A stretch of DNA of 15,438 nucleotides from Waddliaceae bacterium (GTDB taxonomy: Bacteria > Chlamydiota > Chlamydiia > Chlamydiales > SLFE01): assembly GCA_007124415.1 (NCBI GenBank), contig SLFE01000021.1:1-15438 (forward strand), given 5' to 3'. This document shows, piece after piece, positions 7,237 to 15,293 of this stretch. Position 1 is the first letter of the stretch; each line of letters starts with the position of its first letter. The notes beneath the pieces were generated by a model. That model searched no databases. It saw only the letters and a list, made by a program, of their open reading frames with translations, and was not told where the DNA came from. A program made the translations under genes and the position numbers.

Positions 7237-8321
7237 GCCTGCCTCTCTTTTGTGTGCCAGCGATGGGCGAGATAGGGATCCCACATCATCCCTGTGGCGG
7301 TCAGAGCGGCCCCGGCGCCCGCTTCTAAAAATTGATCGAAATGTTTGGCTTTTGTAATCCCTCCGCACCCTAAAAGCTCGAGATCCAATTCGTGATTGTC
7401 GATGATCATGCGCGCCTGCCTGATAAAAGACAAAGCCATGGGACGGATGGGATCGCCGCAAATGCCGCTTTGAAGGCGGTTTTCTCCGAGAGCCGGATTC
7501 CCTTTTGCATCAACCACATTCATTGGAATGGTGTTGATGCCGCAAACGGCTCGAACCCCGGCTCTTGCAAGAGATAAAAGGACAGCTTCGAGTTCGGCCT
7601 GATCTTTGAAAACGCCCATTTTAACAATCAAAGGGGTAGGCTTAATCGCCTCGGCGATTTCTTTGGCAATTTGGTAGGAGGCTTCCGGATCTGTGTAAAG
7701 GGCCCCTCCTGAAGACACATTAGGACAGGAAAAATTCGCTTCGATCACATGCGCGCCGCTGCTCTTGGCCAGGCTCGCCGCTTTAATAAACCCCCGGGCG
7801 GCTTCGCTGAGACTGCCGCCCGTCCCGAATACAGAAACGATCAGAAGCTGACCCTTTTCAAGGGCATGAGCCGCCAGATGGATGTCCATCTCCAAATACT
7901 CGGGTTTGCGCGAAGGATTGCCGAAGGAATTGGTGATCGCCAACTCATCGGACGATGACGGAGGGTGTTCTAGAGGCGTCGCCGCAGCTCCGATTCTATC
8001 CTCGGCAATGGCTCCTCCGGTATCAACGAACATAACATTGGGCAAAGGATGCGAGGGATGCTCATAGCTTCGTATGGTTTTGTATGTGACGACATCGAAT
8101 CCGAGCCTCGCTGCGAGCGTCGTCCATTTGGAGTTGAGAAGCGGGCCGGCTGGCACTCCGATGGGAGAGGCAATTTTATACCCGAGAAAGTCGATCCATT
8201 CCGACTCGGGCTTCCATTGTCTTTGCGGCAGATGGCCGGAAAAGAAAGGACCCTGGTCGGCGTTTTCCAGATAGGTCTTATGAATGTCGTAAATCGGCGA
8301 AGCCGTTAAAGTTTGTGGCAT
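7233..8321 (-). CDS. pyrD: Dihydroorotate dehydrogenase, divergent class 1-like
   Basis: This FMN flavoprotein oxidises dihydroorotate to orotate. The 362-residue product has the TIM-barrel signatures. They are KTI (81-83) at the FMN/orotate site, NSFGNPS (131-137), ANFSCPN (195-201) with catalytic base Cys199, Lys234, GINTI (261-265), and the FMN-phosphate motif LGCGGI (317-322). A Cys base is the mark of class 1 enzymes; class 2 uses Ser. There is no N-terminal membrane helix, which also argues against class 2. No pyrK (class 1B electron-transfer subunit) is present in the operon, so the electron acceptor is uncertain. The ATG at 8321 is chosen over an upstream in-frame ATG because GAGG sits seven bases before it and the extra 31 residues would lie within pyrC. 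It overlaps pyrC by 16 bp. The sequence is unlike the textbook subclasses, so subclass is open. Confidence 0.9.
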   Translation of the reverse strand: MPQTLTASPIYDIHKTYLENADQGPFFSGHLPQRQWKPESEWIDFLGYKIASPIGVPAGPLLNSKWTTLAARLGFDVVTYKTIRSYEHPSHPLPNVMFVDTGGAIAEDRIGAAATPLEHPPSSSDELAITNSFGNPSRKPEYLEMDIHLAAHALEKGQLLIVSVFGTGGSLSEAARGFIKAASLAKSSGAHVIEANFSCPNVSSGGALYTDPEASYQIAKEIAEAIKPTPLIVKMGVFKDQAELEAVLLSLARAGVRAVCGINTIPMNVVDAKGNPALGENRLQSGICGDPIRPMALSFIRQARMIIDNHELDLELLGCGGITKAKHFDQFLEAGAGAALTATGMMWDPYLAHRWHTKERQA

Positions 8322-9547
8322 GAAATTTCCTCGACTTCGTAAAGATTGTCTTTCAAAATCGTACAGACGGGCCAACCTTTGAGCATGCGTCCGTGATAGG
8401 GCGACCATTGGCATTTTGTCTTAAGCTCAGCGTCGTCGACCATCTTTTCCAGATTGAGGTCGACTAAAACTGCGTCGTGATTCGGCTCTAAACGAAAAAC
8501 TTCTTTCGCCCTAGTGCTGGTCAGCTCGACAATTCGATGTAGGGAAACCAATCCCTTATCGGCGGCGTCGAGCATTAAGGGGAGAATAAGTTCAATGCTG
8601 GGAACGCCGGAAGGGGCCTCTCCGTAGGGACTTAGCTTTTCATCGAGCGTATGCGGAGCGTGATCGGTACCGAGAAAGTCAATGATGCCTCTATTAATGC
8701 CATCCCAAAGGGCCAATCGGTCCGATTCGGTCCTCAAAGGAGGATTCATCTGAACCTTGGTTCCGTTTCGGGCATAGTCGCTCTCGTCTAAAAAAAGGTG
8801 ATGGGGAGCCGCTTCGGCATAAACCTTGACGCCGTCGGCTTTTCCCTGCCGCACCAGCTCCACTTCGTCCGAGGTGCTCATATGAAGAATGCAAAGTCTT
8901 GTGTTGTATTTTTTTGCAAGGTTGATGGCTTTGGACGTCGCGGAAACAGCGGCCTCCCGATGCCTGATTTTCGAATGAACGGAAACATCGGAGCACACGC
9001 CTTGATATTTGGACCGATTGGCTCTGATAATAGCCTCGTCCTCGGCATGTACGGAGATTATCAATCCCTGCTCGGCTGCGACACTGAAAACTCTTTCAAG
9101 GTCTTCATCGGCATCCATAAGTAGGCTTCCGGTGCTGCATCCCATAAAGACTTTGATCCCGATCACATCCTGGCGGCACTTGGGAATTTCGTCAAAGTGA
9201 TTTTTATCGGCCCCAAGATATAAATGATAGCGAAGAGGGATGTCGACCGATTTCAACTTTTTGTCGATAAGCTTCTTTTTTTTCATGAGGTTCTCATAAG
9301 AGTAGCAGGGCGGATTGTTATTCGGCATGTCGAACACCGTGGTCACTCCGCCGGCGATGGCCGCCTGCGCGCCCGATCCCCAGTCCTCTTTATAATCATG
9401 TCCCGGCTGCCTGAAATGCACATGGGTGTCGATTATGCCCGGAAGAAGAGTCAGACCTTCGGCATTAATTTCCAGATTAAGCTCATTAGGGAGCTCGACG
9501 TCTGAAACATTTCCTCTAATATCCTGCACTTTTTTTAATCTGATCAT
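8306..9547 (-). CDS. pyrC: Dihydroorotase, type I amidohydrolase
   Basis: PyrC closes carbamoyl-aspartate to dihydroorotate. The 413-residue product is an amidohydrolase-fold protein. It has the metal ligands HVH (His42/His44, in IIDTHVHFRQPG), Lys132 in IGIKVFMG (candidate carboxylated bridging lysine), His167 (SVHAED), His222 (LHMSTS) and Asp295 (GTDHAPHT). The FRQPG, MPNNNPP and TDHAPHTLDEK motifs are diagnostic for the long class I dihydroorotases, as opposed to the short E. coli type. The ATG at 9547 directly abuts the pyrI stop (TAGATG), with AGGA about 13 bases upstream, so translation is probably coupled. Its 3' end overlaps pyrD. All active-site residues are intact, so this is an active enzyme and not the inactive homologue found with some ATCases. 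Confidence 0.95.
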   Translation of the reverse strand: MIRLKKVQDIRGNVSDVELPNELNLEINAEGLTLLPGIIDTHVHFRQPGHDYKEDWGSGAQAAIAGGVTTVFDMPNNNPPCYSYENLMKKKKLIDKKLKSVDIPLRYHLYLGADKNHFDEIPKCRQDVIGIKVFMGCSTGSLLMDADEDLERVFSVAAEQGLIISVHAEDEAIIRANRSKYQGVCSDVSVHSKIRHREAAVSATSKAINLAKKYNTRLCILHMSTSDEVELVRQGKADGVKVYAEAAPHHLFLDESDYARNGTKVQMNPPLRTESDRLALWDGINRGIIDFLGTDHAPHTLDEKLSPYGEAPSGVPSIELILPLMLDAADKGLVSLHRIVELTSTRAKEVFRLEPNHDAVLVDLNLEKMVDDAELKTKCQWSPYHGRMLKGWPVCTILKDNLYEVEEISCHKL

Positions 9548-10009
9548 CTATATTATTTCATCCTGCATGTAAGTTTTTTCACAATATTTGCACCTCAAAA
9601 AATTGTTTTTTCCCGCCGGATTCACATAAAAGAGGCGATCGGTCTTTTCATAATTGGTCACGCACATTGGATTGGGGCATTGAATGACATCGGCAATGAC
9701 TTCGGGCATCGAAACAGAAAATTTGCCGGCAACCTCGCTGTTTTTAATGATCGCGATTGTTGTCGACGGCGCAAAAACCGCCAGCTTAGAGGCCGCTTCC
9801 GGACTCAATTCGATACCCTCGATTTTGATCATATCTTTTTTTCCCATAGTGGGGCTGTAAAGATTCAATCCGATTGTGACGCAGACTTTGGCATTGTCAA
9901 GCTGAAGCAGCCGGTGAAGCCGCATCCCCTGCCCGGCCGGTATGTGATCGATCACCGTGCCGTGGCTTATCGAGGCTAAGGCAAGCGTTTCATCCAAGGT
10001 CATAGTCAT
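9548..10009 (-). CDS. pyrI: Aspartate carbamoyltransferase regulatory chain
   Basis: PyrI is the zinc-containing regulatory subunit that binds the catalytic trimers of ATCase into the allosteric holoenzyme and transmits nucleotide (CTP/UTP/ATP) signals. The 153-residue product matches the family in length and layout. The N-terminal nucleotide-binding domain has GTVIDHIPAG (17-26) and ITIGLNL-type strand VTIGLNLYS (44-52), then MGKKDMIKIE (55-64). The C-terminal zinc domain has CPNPMC (111-116) and CKYC (140-143), giving the four ligands Cys111, Cys116, Cys140 and Cys143. Two nearby ATGs (codons 1 and 3) are possible starts; GGAG from the end of pyrB is well placed. The 3-bp gap from pyrB is the usual pyrBI arrangement, so end-product feedback control on ATCase is expected. 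Confidence 0.96.
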   Translation of the reverse strand: MTMTLDETLALASISHGTVIDHIPAGQGMRLHRLLQLDNAKVCVTIGLNLYSPTMGKKDMIKIEGIELSPEAASKLAVFAPSTTIAIIKNSEVAGKFSVSMPEVIADVIQCPNPMCVTNYEKTDRLFYVNPAGKNNFLRCKYCEKTYMQDEII

Positions 10010-10012
10010 AAA

Positions 10013-10930
10013 TCACTCTCCCATCAAAAGCTTAAGAACAGCCTGCCTTACGGGAATGCCGTTGCAGGCCTGGTTAAAATAATACGCATGCGGCGTCTTG
10101 TCAATAGACGGATCCAGCTCATCGACCCGGGGCAGGGGATGAAGAATACGCAGGTTTGGTTTTGCTTGCTCTAAAAGCCCCGGCTTTAAAAAATACCCTT
10201 TTTTCGAAGCGGGAACATCGCTTGAAGAGAGCATTCTCTCTTTTTGGATCCGCGTCATATAAAGAATATCGAGTCTGTCTATTACTTCCTCGAGTGTTTG
10301 ATGGAACGAAAACAAAACGCTGGCGTTTTTCAGCTCGCGGCAGATATCTTCGGGAAGCTCAAGGGACGGAGGCGAGATGAAATACATGCGGATATTGAAG
10401 TAGGCAGAGGCCTGAACAAGCGAGTGCACAGCCCTGCCGTTCTTCAGATCCCCCATCCAGGCTACATGCAGGCTGTCGAGCGTCCCTTGACACTCGCGGA
10501 TGGAAAAAAGGTCGAGCAGCGTTTGCGTCGGATGCTCGTTCGCTCCGTCGCCTGCATTGATAATGGGCTTGTCTGTGACAGATGCGGCAAGCTTTGCCGC
10601 CCCCATCAGGGGGTGCCTAAGAACAATCGCATCGACATAACCGCTGACAATTTTGATGGTATCGTGAAGGGTTTCCCCTTTTTGCAGGGAGGTAGACTTA
10701 TCGTCGGTAAAACCGATAACATCGCCTCCAAGGCGCTTCATCGCCGATTCGAATGACAATCGCGTTCTTGTCGAGGGCTCAAAAAAGCAGATTCCTAAAA
10801 GCTTGCCTTTCAAAAGGTCAAGAGGGGGATTCTTTTTAAAATTTTCGGCCTCGTCTAAGATCGTGATGATATCCTCCCGATCCAAATCGCGAATGGAGAT
10901 CAAGTTTTCCTTACACGTTGTGGCTGACAT
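10013..10930 (-). CDS. pyrB: Aspartate carbamoyltransferase catalytic chain
   Basis: PyrB makes carbamoyl-aspartate from carbamoyl phosphate and aspartate. The 305-residue product has the carbamoyl-phosphate motif STRT (53-56, in FFEPSTRTRLSF), the 80s loop SLQKGE with Ser81/Lys84, LRHP with Arg105, and DGANEHPTQTLLD with His133. The aspartate domain has DLKNGRAVHSL with Arg166, TRIQKER with Arg228 and Gln230, and LHPLPRVDE with the 266-267 Leu-Pro pair. These correspond to E. coli PyrB residues with almost no offset. The presence of pyrI just downstream makes this a class B (c6r6) enzyme. The ATG at 10930 overlaps carB by 20 bp and has a GGAAGG Shine-Dalgarno close upstream. No PyrC-like fusion is present. 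Confidence 0.97.
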   Translation of the reverse strand: MSATTCKENLISIRDLDREDIITILDEAENFKKNPPLDLLKGKLLGICFFEPSTRTRLSFESAMKRLGGDVIGFTDDKSTSLQKGETLHDTIKIVSGYVDAIVLRHPLMGAAKLAASVTDKPIINAGDGANEHPTQTLLDLFSIRECQGTLDSLHVAWMGDLKNGRAVHSLVQASAYFNIRMYFISPPSLELPEDICRELKNASVLFSFHQTLEEVIDRLDILYMTRIQKERMLSSSDVPASKKGYFLKPGLLEQAKPNLRILHPLPRVDELDPSIDKTPHAYYFNQACNGIPVRQAVLKLLMGE

Positions 10931-13900
10931 ATTCCTTCCATGATTTTATAGGGATTTTATCGATATCGAGCTCTTGCAGGCAATAGAGAAAGAGCAGGGC
11001 TATCTGCATGTTGGTGATTAAGGGGATATTATGATCGATCGCAAGACGCCTGATTGTGAAACCGTCGGTAATGATTTTGGGACTGATATTTGTGGGAATA
11101 TTGACGATCAGGTCAACCTCCCTGTTGGCTATTGTCGTTTTAATGTTGGGTTCGAGCGAATCGCTGGCTTTATATAAGAACCGGCTGGCCACGCCGTGCC
11201 TCACGAGGTAGTCATGGGTATTTTCAGTGGCGTAAAGCTGCCACCCGGAAGCCTCAAGGGACTTGAGCACATCGAGAAACCGTCCTTTTTTATCTCCGCC
11301 GATGCTGACAAGAATCCGCTTGCCCTCCACCCTTTGACCGGTGGCCATCCACGAATGGTAAAATGCTTCGTACAAATTTTGTCCCAGGCACGCCACCTCG
11401 CCGGTCGAGGCCATCTCAACCTGGGCGACGGGATTGGCCCCCTTCAGCCTGTTATAGGAAAATTGCGGGGTCTTCACTCCGACATGCTCAAGCTCCAATG
11501 TCTCGTACCATTTTGGCAGGGAGTGGCCCATCATGGCCCTGACGGCGATATCGATAAAGTTTTGGTTCGTCACTTTCGACACAAAGGGAAAAGACCTGGA
11601 GGCGCGGGCATTGCACTCGATGACCTTTAAACCGTTCTCCTTGGCGATAAATTGAATATTGAAAGGTCCCGTTATATTGAGGGCCTTGGCGATTTTTCGG
11701 ACGATCTGCTTGGCTCGGCGGATCGTCTCGAGATAGAGGCGCTGGGGAGGAATGACGACCGTGGCATCGCCTGAGTGGACGCCGGCATTTTCCACATGTT
11801 CGGTGATAGCGTGGACAACAATATTGCCGTTTTGGGCTACGCCGTCGATTTCCAGCTCTTTTCCATTCGAGATGAATTGAGATATTACAACCGGATGGCC
11901 GCGCGACACGAGCGCCGCCTCGCTCAAGTACGATTCGAGCTCGTCTTCGCTGTGAACCACATTCATTGCCGCACCGGATAGGACGAACGAAGGCCTGACC
12001 AAAATGGGGTATCCGACTTTCTTGGCAAAATTTTTTGCCTGGGCGAGCGATTTGACCTCGTCCCAAGTCGGCTGGTCGATCTCCAGCCTGCCGAGCAGAG
12101 AGGAAAACTCCATGCGGTTTTCTGCCCGGTCGATCATATCCGTCGGTGTTCCGAGTATGGGATAACCGCTGCCGGAAAGGGGCGAGGCGAGATTGTTTGC
12201 AGCCTGTCCGCCTACGCTGATCATAATCGATTTCGGATTTTCAAAATCGGCGATATCGCTGACCCTTTCAAGCGAAAGCTCCTCGAAATAGAGTCTTTCG
12301 GATTCATCGTAATCCGTTGAAACAGTCTCGGGATTGGAATTGATCATAATCGGCGACTCGCCAATCTTCCGAAAGCTCTTCAAAGCATTGACGGCGCACC
12401 AGTCGAACTCGACGGAAGAGCCGATGCAGTAAGGTCCCGATCCCAAAATGATCACCGGCGGCTTCTCTGAAGGCTCGACATCATGCGCCCCGCCATTGTA
12501 TGTCAAATACAGATAATTTGTCTGCGCTGCAAACTCGCCGGCCAATGTATCGATTTGTTTGATAAACGGGGTGATTCCCATGTCCTGCCTTAATTTTCGA
12601 ACCGAAGCCTCATCCATCTTTTTGAAATGGGCGATCGCAGCGTCTGAGAAACCGAGTCGTTTTGCATCGCGCAAAACCCCCTCTTCAAGCTGGTTTTGAG
12701 CGATCTTTTTCTCCATGTCGACAAGGCTTTTGAGATGATGGAGAAACCATGGGTTGATTTTTGACAGGGCATGGACCTCGTCGACCGACTTTCCCTTTCT
12801 TAAATATTGATAAATAGCAAAGAGGCGCCTGTCTGTGGCATTGACGATTTCATCTTTTAATGAAGGAATCGGGCGGGGGTAGTCGTGCAGGCCGGTTTGG
12901 CCGACCGACAGCATGCGCACCGCTTTTTGCAAAGCTTCCGGAAAGGTTCTGCCGATCCCCATCACTTCGCCCACGCTTTTCATCTCCGAGCCTATGCGCC
13001 TGTCGGCCGATTTAAACTTCTGGATATCCCATCGGGGCATTTTCACGACAATATAGTCTAGGGCCGGCTCAAAAAATGCGGACGTCTCTTGCGTTACCTG
13101 GTTGCGCAGCTCGTCAAGACGTTTACCCAAAGCCAGTTTCGCAGCGACAAAAGCGATAGGATATCCGGTCGCCTTCGAAGCCAAGGCGCTTGATCTGGAG
13201 AGCCGCGCATTCACTTCAATCACCCTGTAATCGCCGTTTTCGGGATTAAGGGCATATTGAATATTGCACTCGCCGACTACGCCGAGCTTGCGAACGGTTT
13301 TGAGGGCCACCGAACGCAAAAAGTGATATTCCTGATTGGTGAGGGTTTGCGACGGGGCCACTACGATGCTCTCCCCCGTATGAATCCCCATAGGGTCGAA
13401 ATTTTCCATATTGCAAATCGTAATGGCATTGCCGTTGCAATCGCGCATCACCTCGTACTCGATTTCCTTCCACCCGTACAGATACTCTTCGATCAACAAT
13501 TGAGGAGCGTGGCATAAAGCCTCCCTCACTCTGTCAATCAGCTGCTTTTCATCCTCTATTTTTCCCGAACCGAGACCGCCCAAAGAATAACCGGAACGCA
13601 TCATCAGCGGGTAGCCGATCCGCCCCGCCGCATCCAAAGCCCCGCTGACAGAGTCAACGGCAAAGCTCCGCGGCGTTTTGACATCTATCTCGTTCAAGCA
13701 CTCTTTGAATAACTGGCGGTCCTCTGTTGTCAGTATTGTGTCGACCGGAGTGCCAAGAACCTTGACGCCATGCTTTTTGAGAACGCCCGACCTCCAAAGT
13801 TCGATCCCTAAATTCAACGCTGTCTGGCCCCCGAAGCTCAATAGTATCCCTTGAGGCCTTTCCTTTTCCACGATCTTGGCGACGATATCATGTTGAAGGG

Positions 13901-14090
13901 GTTGAAGATAGACTTGGTCGGCAAGCCCCTCGTCTGTCTGAACCGTGGCTATGTTAGGATTCACCAAAACGGTGCGGCAACCTTCCTCCTTAACAGCCTT
14001 AATTGCCTGAGAGCCGGAATAGTCAAACTCTCCCGCCTGTCCGATGCGGAGCCCGCCGGAGCCTAAAATAAGTATCGTTTGTTTTGTCAT
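10911..14090 (-). CDS. carB: Carbamoyl-phosphate synthase large chain, eukaryotic CPS-like
   Basis: CarB makes carbamoyl phosphate from bicarbonate, ammonia supplied by CarA, and 2 ATP. The 1059-residue product has the duplicated ATP-grasp structure. The N-half opens with LILGSGGLRIGQAGEFDYSG (7-26), and the C-half opens with ILGSGPYCIGSSVEFDWCAV (548-567). Other signatures are GWKEIEYEVMRD (206-217), VIEVNARLSRSSALASKATG (290-309) and VIECNARASRSFPFVSK (823-839). An MGS-like allosteric domain occupies about 925-1059. Bacterial CarB normally reads GPIVIGQACEFDY and GPNRIGQGIEFDY at the two opening motifs; the forms here, and KQIDTLAGEFAAQTNYLYLT (511-530), are those of eukaryotic CAD and CPS1. 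The ATG overlaps the carA stop as ATGA. No Shine-Dalgarno is evident, so translation likely depends on coupling. It overlaps pyrB by 20 bp. Confidence 0.97.
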   Translation of the reverse strand: MTKQTILILGSGGLRIGQAGEFDYSGSQAIKAVKEEGCRTVLVNPNIATVQTDEGLADQVYLQPLQHDIVAKIVEKERPQGILLSFGGQTALNLGIELWRSGVLKKHGVKVLGTPVDTILTTEDRQLFKECLNEIDVKTPRSFAVDSVSGALDAAGRIGYPLMMRSGYSLGGLGSGKIEDEKQLIDRVREALCHAPQLLIEEYLYGWKEIEYEVMRDCNGNAITICNMENFDPMGIHTGESIVVAPSQTLTNQEYHFLRSVALKTVRKLGVVGECNIQYALNPENGDYRVIEVNARLSRSSALASKATGYPIAFVAAKLALGKRLDELRNQVTQETSAFFEPALDYIVVKMPRWDIQKFKSADRRIGSEMKSVGEVMGIGRTFPEALQKAVRMLSVGQTGLHDYPRPIPSLKDEIVNATDRRLFAIYQYLRKGKSVDEVHALSKINPWFLHHLKSLVDMEKKIAQNQLEEGVLRDAKRLGFSDAAIAHFKKMDEASVRKLRQDMGITPFIKQIDTLAGEFAAQTNYLYLTYNGGAHDVEPSEKPPVIILGSGPYCIGSSVEFDWCAVNALKSFRKIGESPIMINSNPETVSTDYDESERLYFEELSLERVSDIADFENPKSIMISVGGQAANNLASPLSGSGYPILGTPTDMIDRAENRMEFSSLLGRLEIDQPTWDEVKSLAQAKNFAKKVGYPILVRPSFVLSGAAMNVVHSEDELESYLSEAALVSRGHPVVISQFISNGKELEIDGVAQNGNIVVHAITEHVENAGVHSGDATVVIPPQRLYLETIRRAKQIVRKIAKALNITGPFNIQFIAKENGLKVIECNARASRSFPFVSKVTNQNFIDIAVRAMMGHSLPKWYETLELEHVGVKTPQFSYNRLKGANPVAQVEMASTGEVACLGQNLYEAFYHSWMATGQRVEGKRILVSIGGDKKGRFLDVLKSLEASGWQLYATENTHDYLVRHGVASRFLYKASDSLEPNIKTTIANREVDLIVNIPTNISPKIITDGFTIRRLAIDHNIPLITNMQIALLFLYCLQELDIDKIPIKSWKEYVSHNV

Positions 14091-15142
14091 AATGCTTTTA
14101 TAAATTCCTCAAATATCCAGTCGGTGTCTGTAGGTCCCGGCGCTGCCTCGGGATGAAACTGAACGGCATAATAGGGAAGAGACTTGTGCCGTATCCCCTC
14201 GACTGTGCCGTCATTTAAATTGCGGAAGCTCGCCTTCCATTCCGCCGGAAGCGACTTTTCGTCTATCGCCCATCCGTGATTTTGGCTCGTCATGTAGCAC
14301 TTGCCCGTTTGCAGGTCGATGCAGGGCTGATTATGCCCCCTGTGGCCAAAAGGGAGCTTGTATGTTCGGGCCCCGGCAGCCAATGAAAGAAGCTGCGATC
14401 CCAGGCAGATGCCGAATATCGGTTTCTTCAGCTTCATCGCCTGTTGGAGCAGACGAATCGTTTCCGTACAGGTTTCGGGATTTCCCGGTCCGTTGGAAAT
14501 AAAAATGCCGTCAAATTCATCGTTCAAGAAGTTATAATCATGCGGCACTTGATGAACAACCGTGTCATATTTTTCCAGGCAGCGGAGAATGTTTGTTTTG
14601 ATTCCGCAGTCGATTGCCACCACTTTTTTTCTTCCCCTGCCCCGAATTTGAGGCAGAGGAATCGAGACTTGCGCCACAAGGTTTAGTAAGTTGGGGTCAG
14701 TGATGCCGCCGGCAGTTTCACGAGTATCCGATATCACGCCCAACATAGCGCCTCTGTTTCTTATACGCTTAGTCAGATCGCGAGTGTCGACGCCCGTGAT
14801 TACCGGCACCCTCTCACTTGCGAACCATTCGAGAAGCGATCTTTTTCCGAGGAAGTGAGACCAATTCAGGCAAGCATCGCTCATGATGACCCCGGCCGTC
14901 TGGATACGGTCCGACTCCCAATACTGCGGCTCAGGAACGCCGTAATTGCCGATAAGAGGGTAGGTAAATATTAGGTGCTGTCCCTTGTACGAAGGATCTG
15001 TCAGCGACTCGAAATACCCGGTCATACCTGTTGTAAAGACAACCTCGCCGCTGTAGGATCCCGTCTGCCAGGCCGGCGCCACCCCCTGATAAACCGCCCC
15101 GTCCTCAAGGACTAAGTAGGCAGGCTGTAAGTCTTTTGACAT
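14087..15142 (-). CDS. carA: Carbamoyl-phosphate synthase small (glutaminase) chain, eukaryotic-like
   Basis: CarA hydrolyses glutamine and channels ammonia to CarB. The 351-residue product has the CPS small-chain N-terminal domain (LVLEDGAVYQG, TDPSYKGQHLIFTYPLIGNYG, GVDTRDLTK) and a class I glutaminase domain from about 172. The triad is Cys246 (GICLGSQLL), His330 and Glu332 (VQFHPEA). GHRGHNQPC (266-274), SQNHG (286-290) and NDGTVEGIRH are the wording of eukaryotic CAD. Bacterial CarA usually has GHHGGNHPV. The GICLGSQ motif has Ser249 where nearly all family members have His. The ATG at 15142 is chosen because GGAG (15150-15153) lies seven bases upstream; an in-frame TTG at 15202 would add 20 unnatural residues encoded by the leader hairpin. 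It is the first gene of the operon. Confidence 0.96.
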   Translation of the reverse strand: MSKDLQPAYLVLEDGAVYQGVAPAWQTGSYSGEVVFTTGMTGYFESLTDPSYKGQHLIFTYPLIGNYGVPEPQYWESDRIQTAGVIMSDACLNWSHFLGKRSLLEWFASERVPVITGVDTRDLTKRIRNRGAMLGVISDTRETAGGITDPNLLNLVAQVSIPLPQIRGRGRKKVVAIDCGIKTNILRCLEKYDTVVHQVPHDYNFLNDEFDGIFISNGPGNPETCTETIRLLQQAMKLKKPIFGICLGSQLLSLAAGARTYKLPFGHRGHNQPCIDLQTGKCYMTSQNHGWAIDEKSLPAEWKASFRNLNDGTVEGIRHKSLPYYAVQFHPEAAPGPTDTDWIFEEFIKAL

Positions 15143-15162
15143 GTTGATTCTCCGCTCGAGAT

Positions 15163-15217
15163 GCAAAAAAAAACCATCCTGTCGAGATGGCCGGCTTATC
15201 AATTTATTTTTTTTTGC
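15163..15217 (-). promoter_or_regulatory. Nested hairpin with A9/U9 tracts in the carA leader, candidate attenuator
   Basis: On the minus strand the leader contains GCAAAAAAAAA (15217-15207), then CCATC and GATGG arms of an inner hairpin, immediately followed by TTTTTTTTTGC (15173-15163). The inner stem plus T9 has the shape of a weak intrinsic terminator. The A9 and T9 tracts with their GC ends are also perfectly complementary over 11 bp and could zip around it. It lies ten bases upstream of the carA Shine-Dalgarno. A possible leader peptide (ATG at 15225, MRKQKKIN, stop at 15199) reads through the A9 tract and ends just before the inner hairpin. Attenuation of the operon is inferred. Confidence 0.5.
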
Positions 15218-15252
15218 TTTCTCATCGTCTCATATTTCTTGATTAGACTGTC

Positions 15253-15282
15253 AAATTACCATCGCAAACCGATTTTTGTAAA
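15253..15282 (-). promoter_or_regulatory. Putative promoter of the pyrimidine operon
   Basis: On the minus strand TTTACA (15277-15282) and TAATTT (15253-15258) are 18 bp apart, with TG one base before the -10 (extended -10). This would start a leader of about 100 nt carrying the nested hairpin. A better -35 match, TTGACA (15249-15254), overlaps it but lacks a well-spaced -10. The region is AT-rich and the call is tentative. Confidence 0.3.
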
Positions 15283-15293
15283 CACATAATTTT

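Noticed and set aside
7237..7461. 75-residue upstream extension of pyrE
   Set aside because: It lies within pyrD in another frame, has no family similarity, and the ATG at 7236 has a ribosome-binding site and the ATGA overlap.
10244..10756. 170-codon plus-strand reading frame across pyrB
   Set aside because: It is a shadow of pyrB; no start signal and no recognisable protein.
15143..15202. TTG start giving CarA 20 extra residues
   Set aside because: These codons are made by the leader hairpin and U9 tract; the ATG at 15142 has GGAG at ideal distance.
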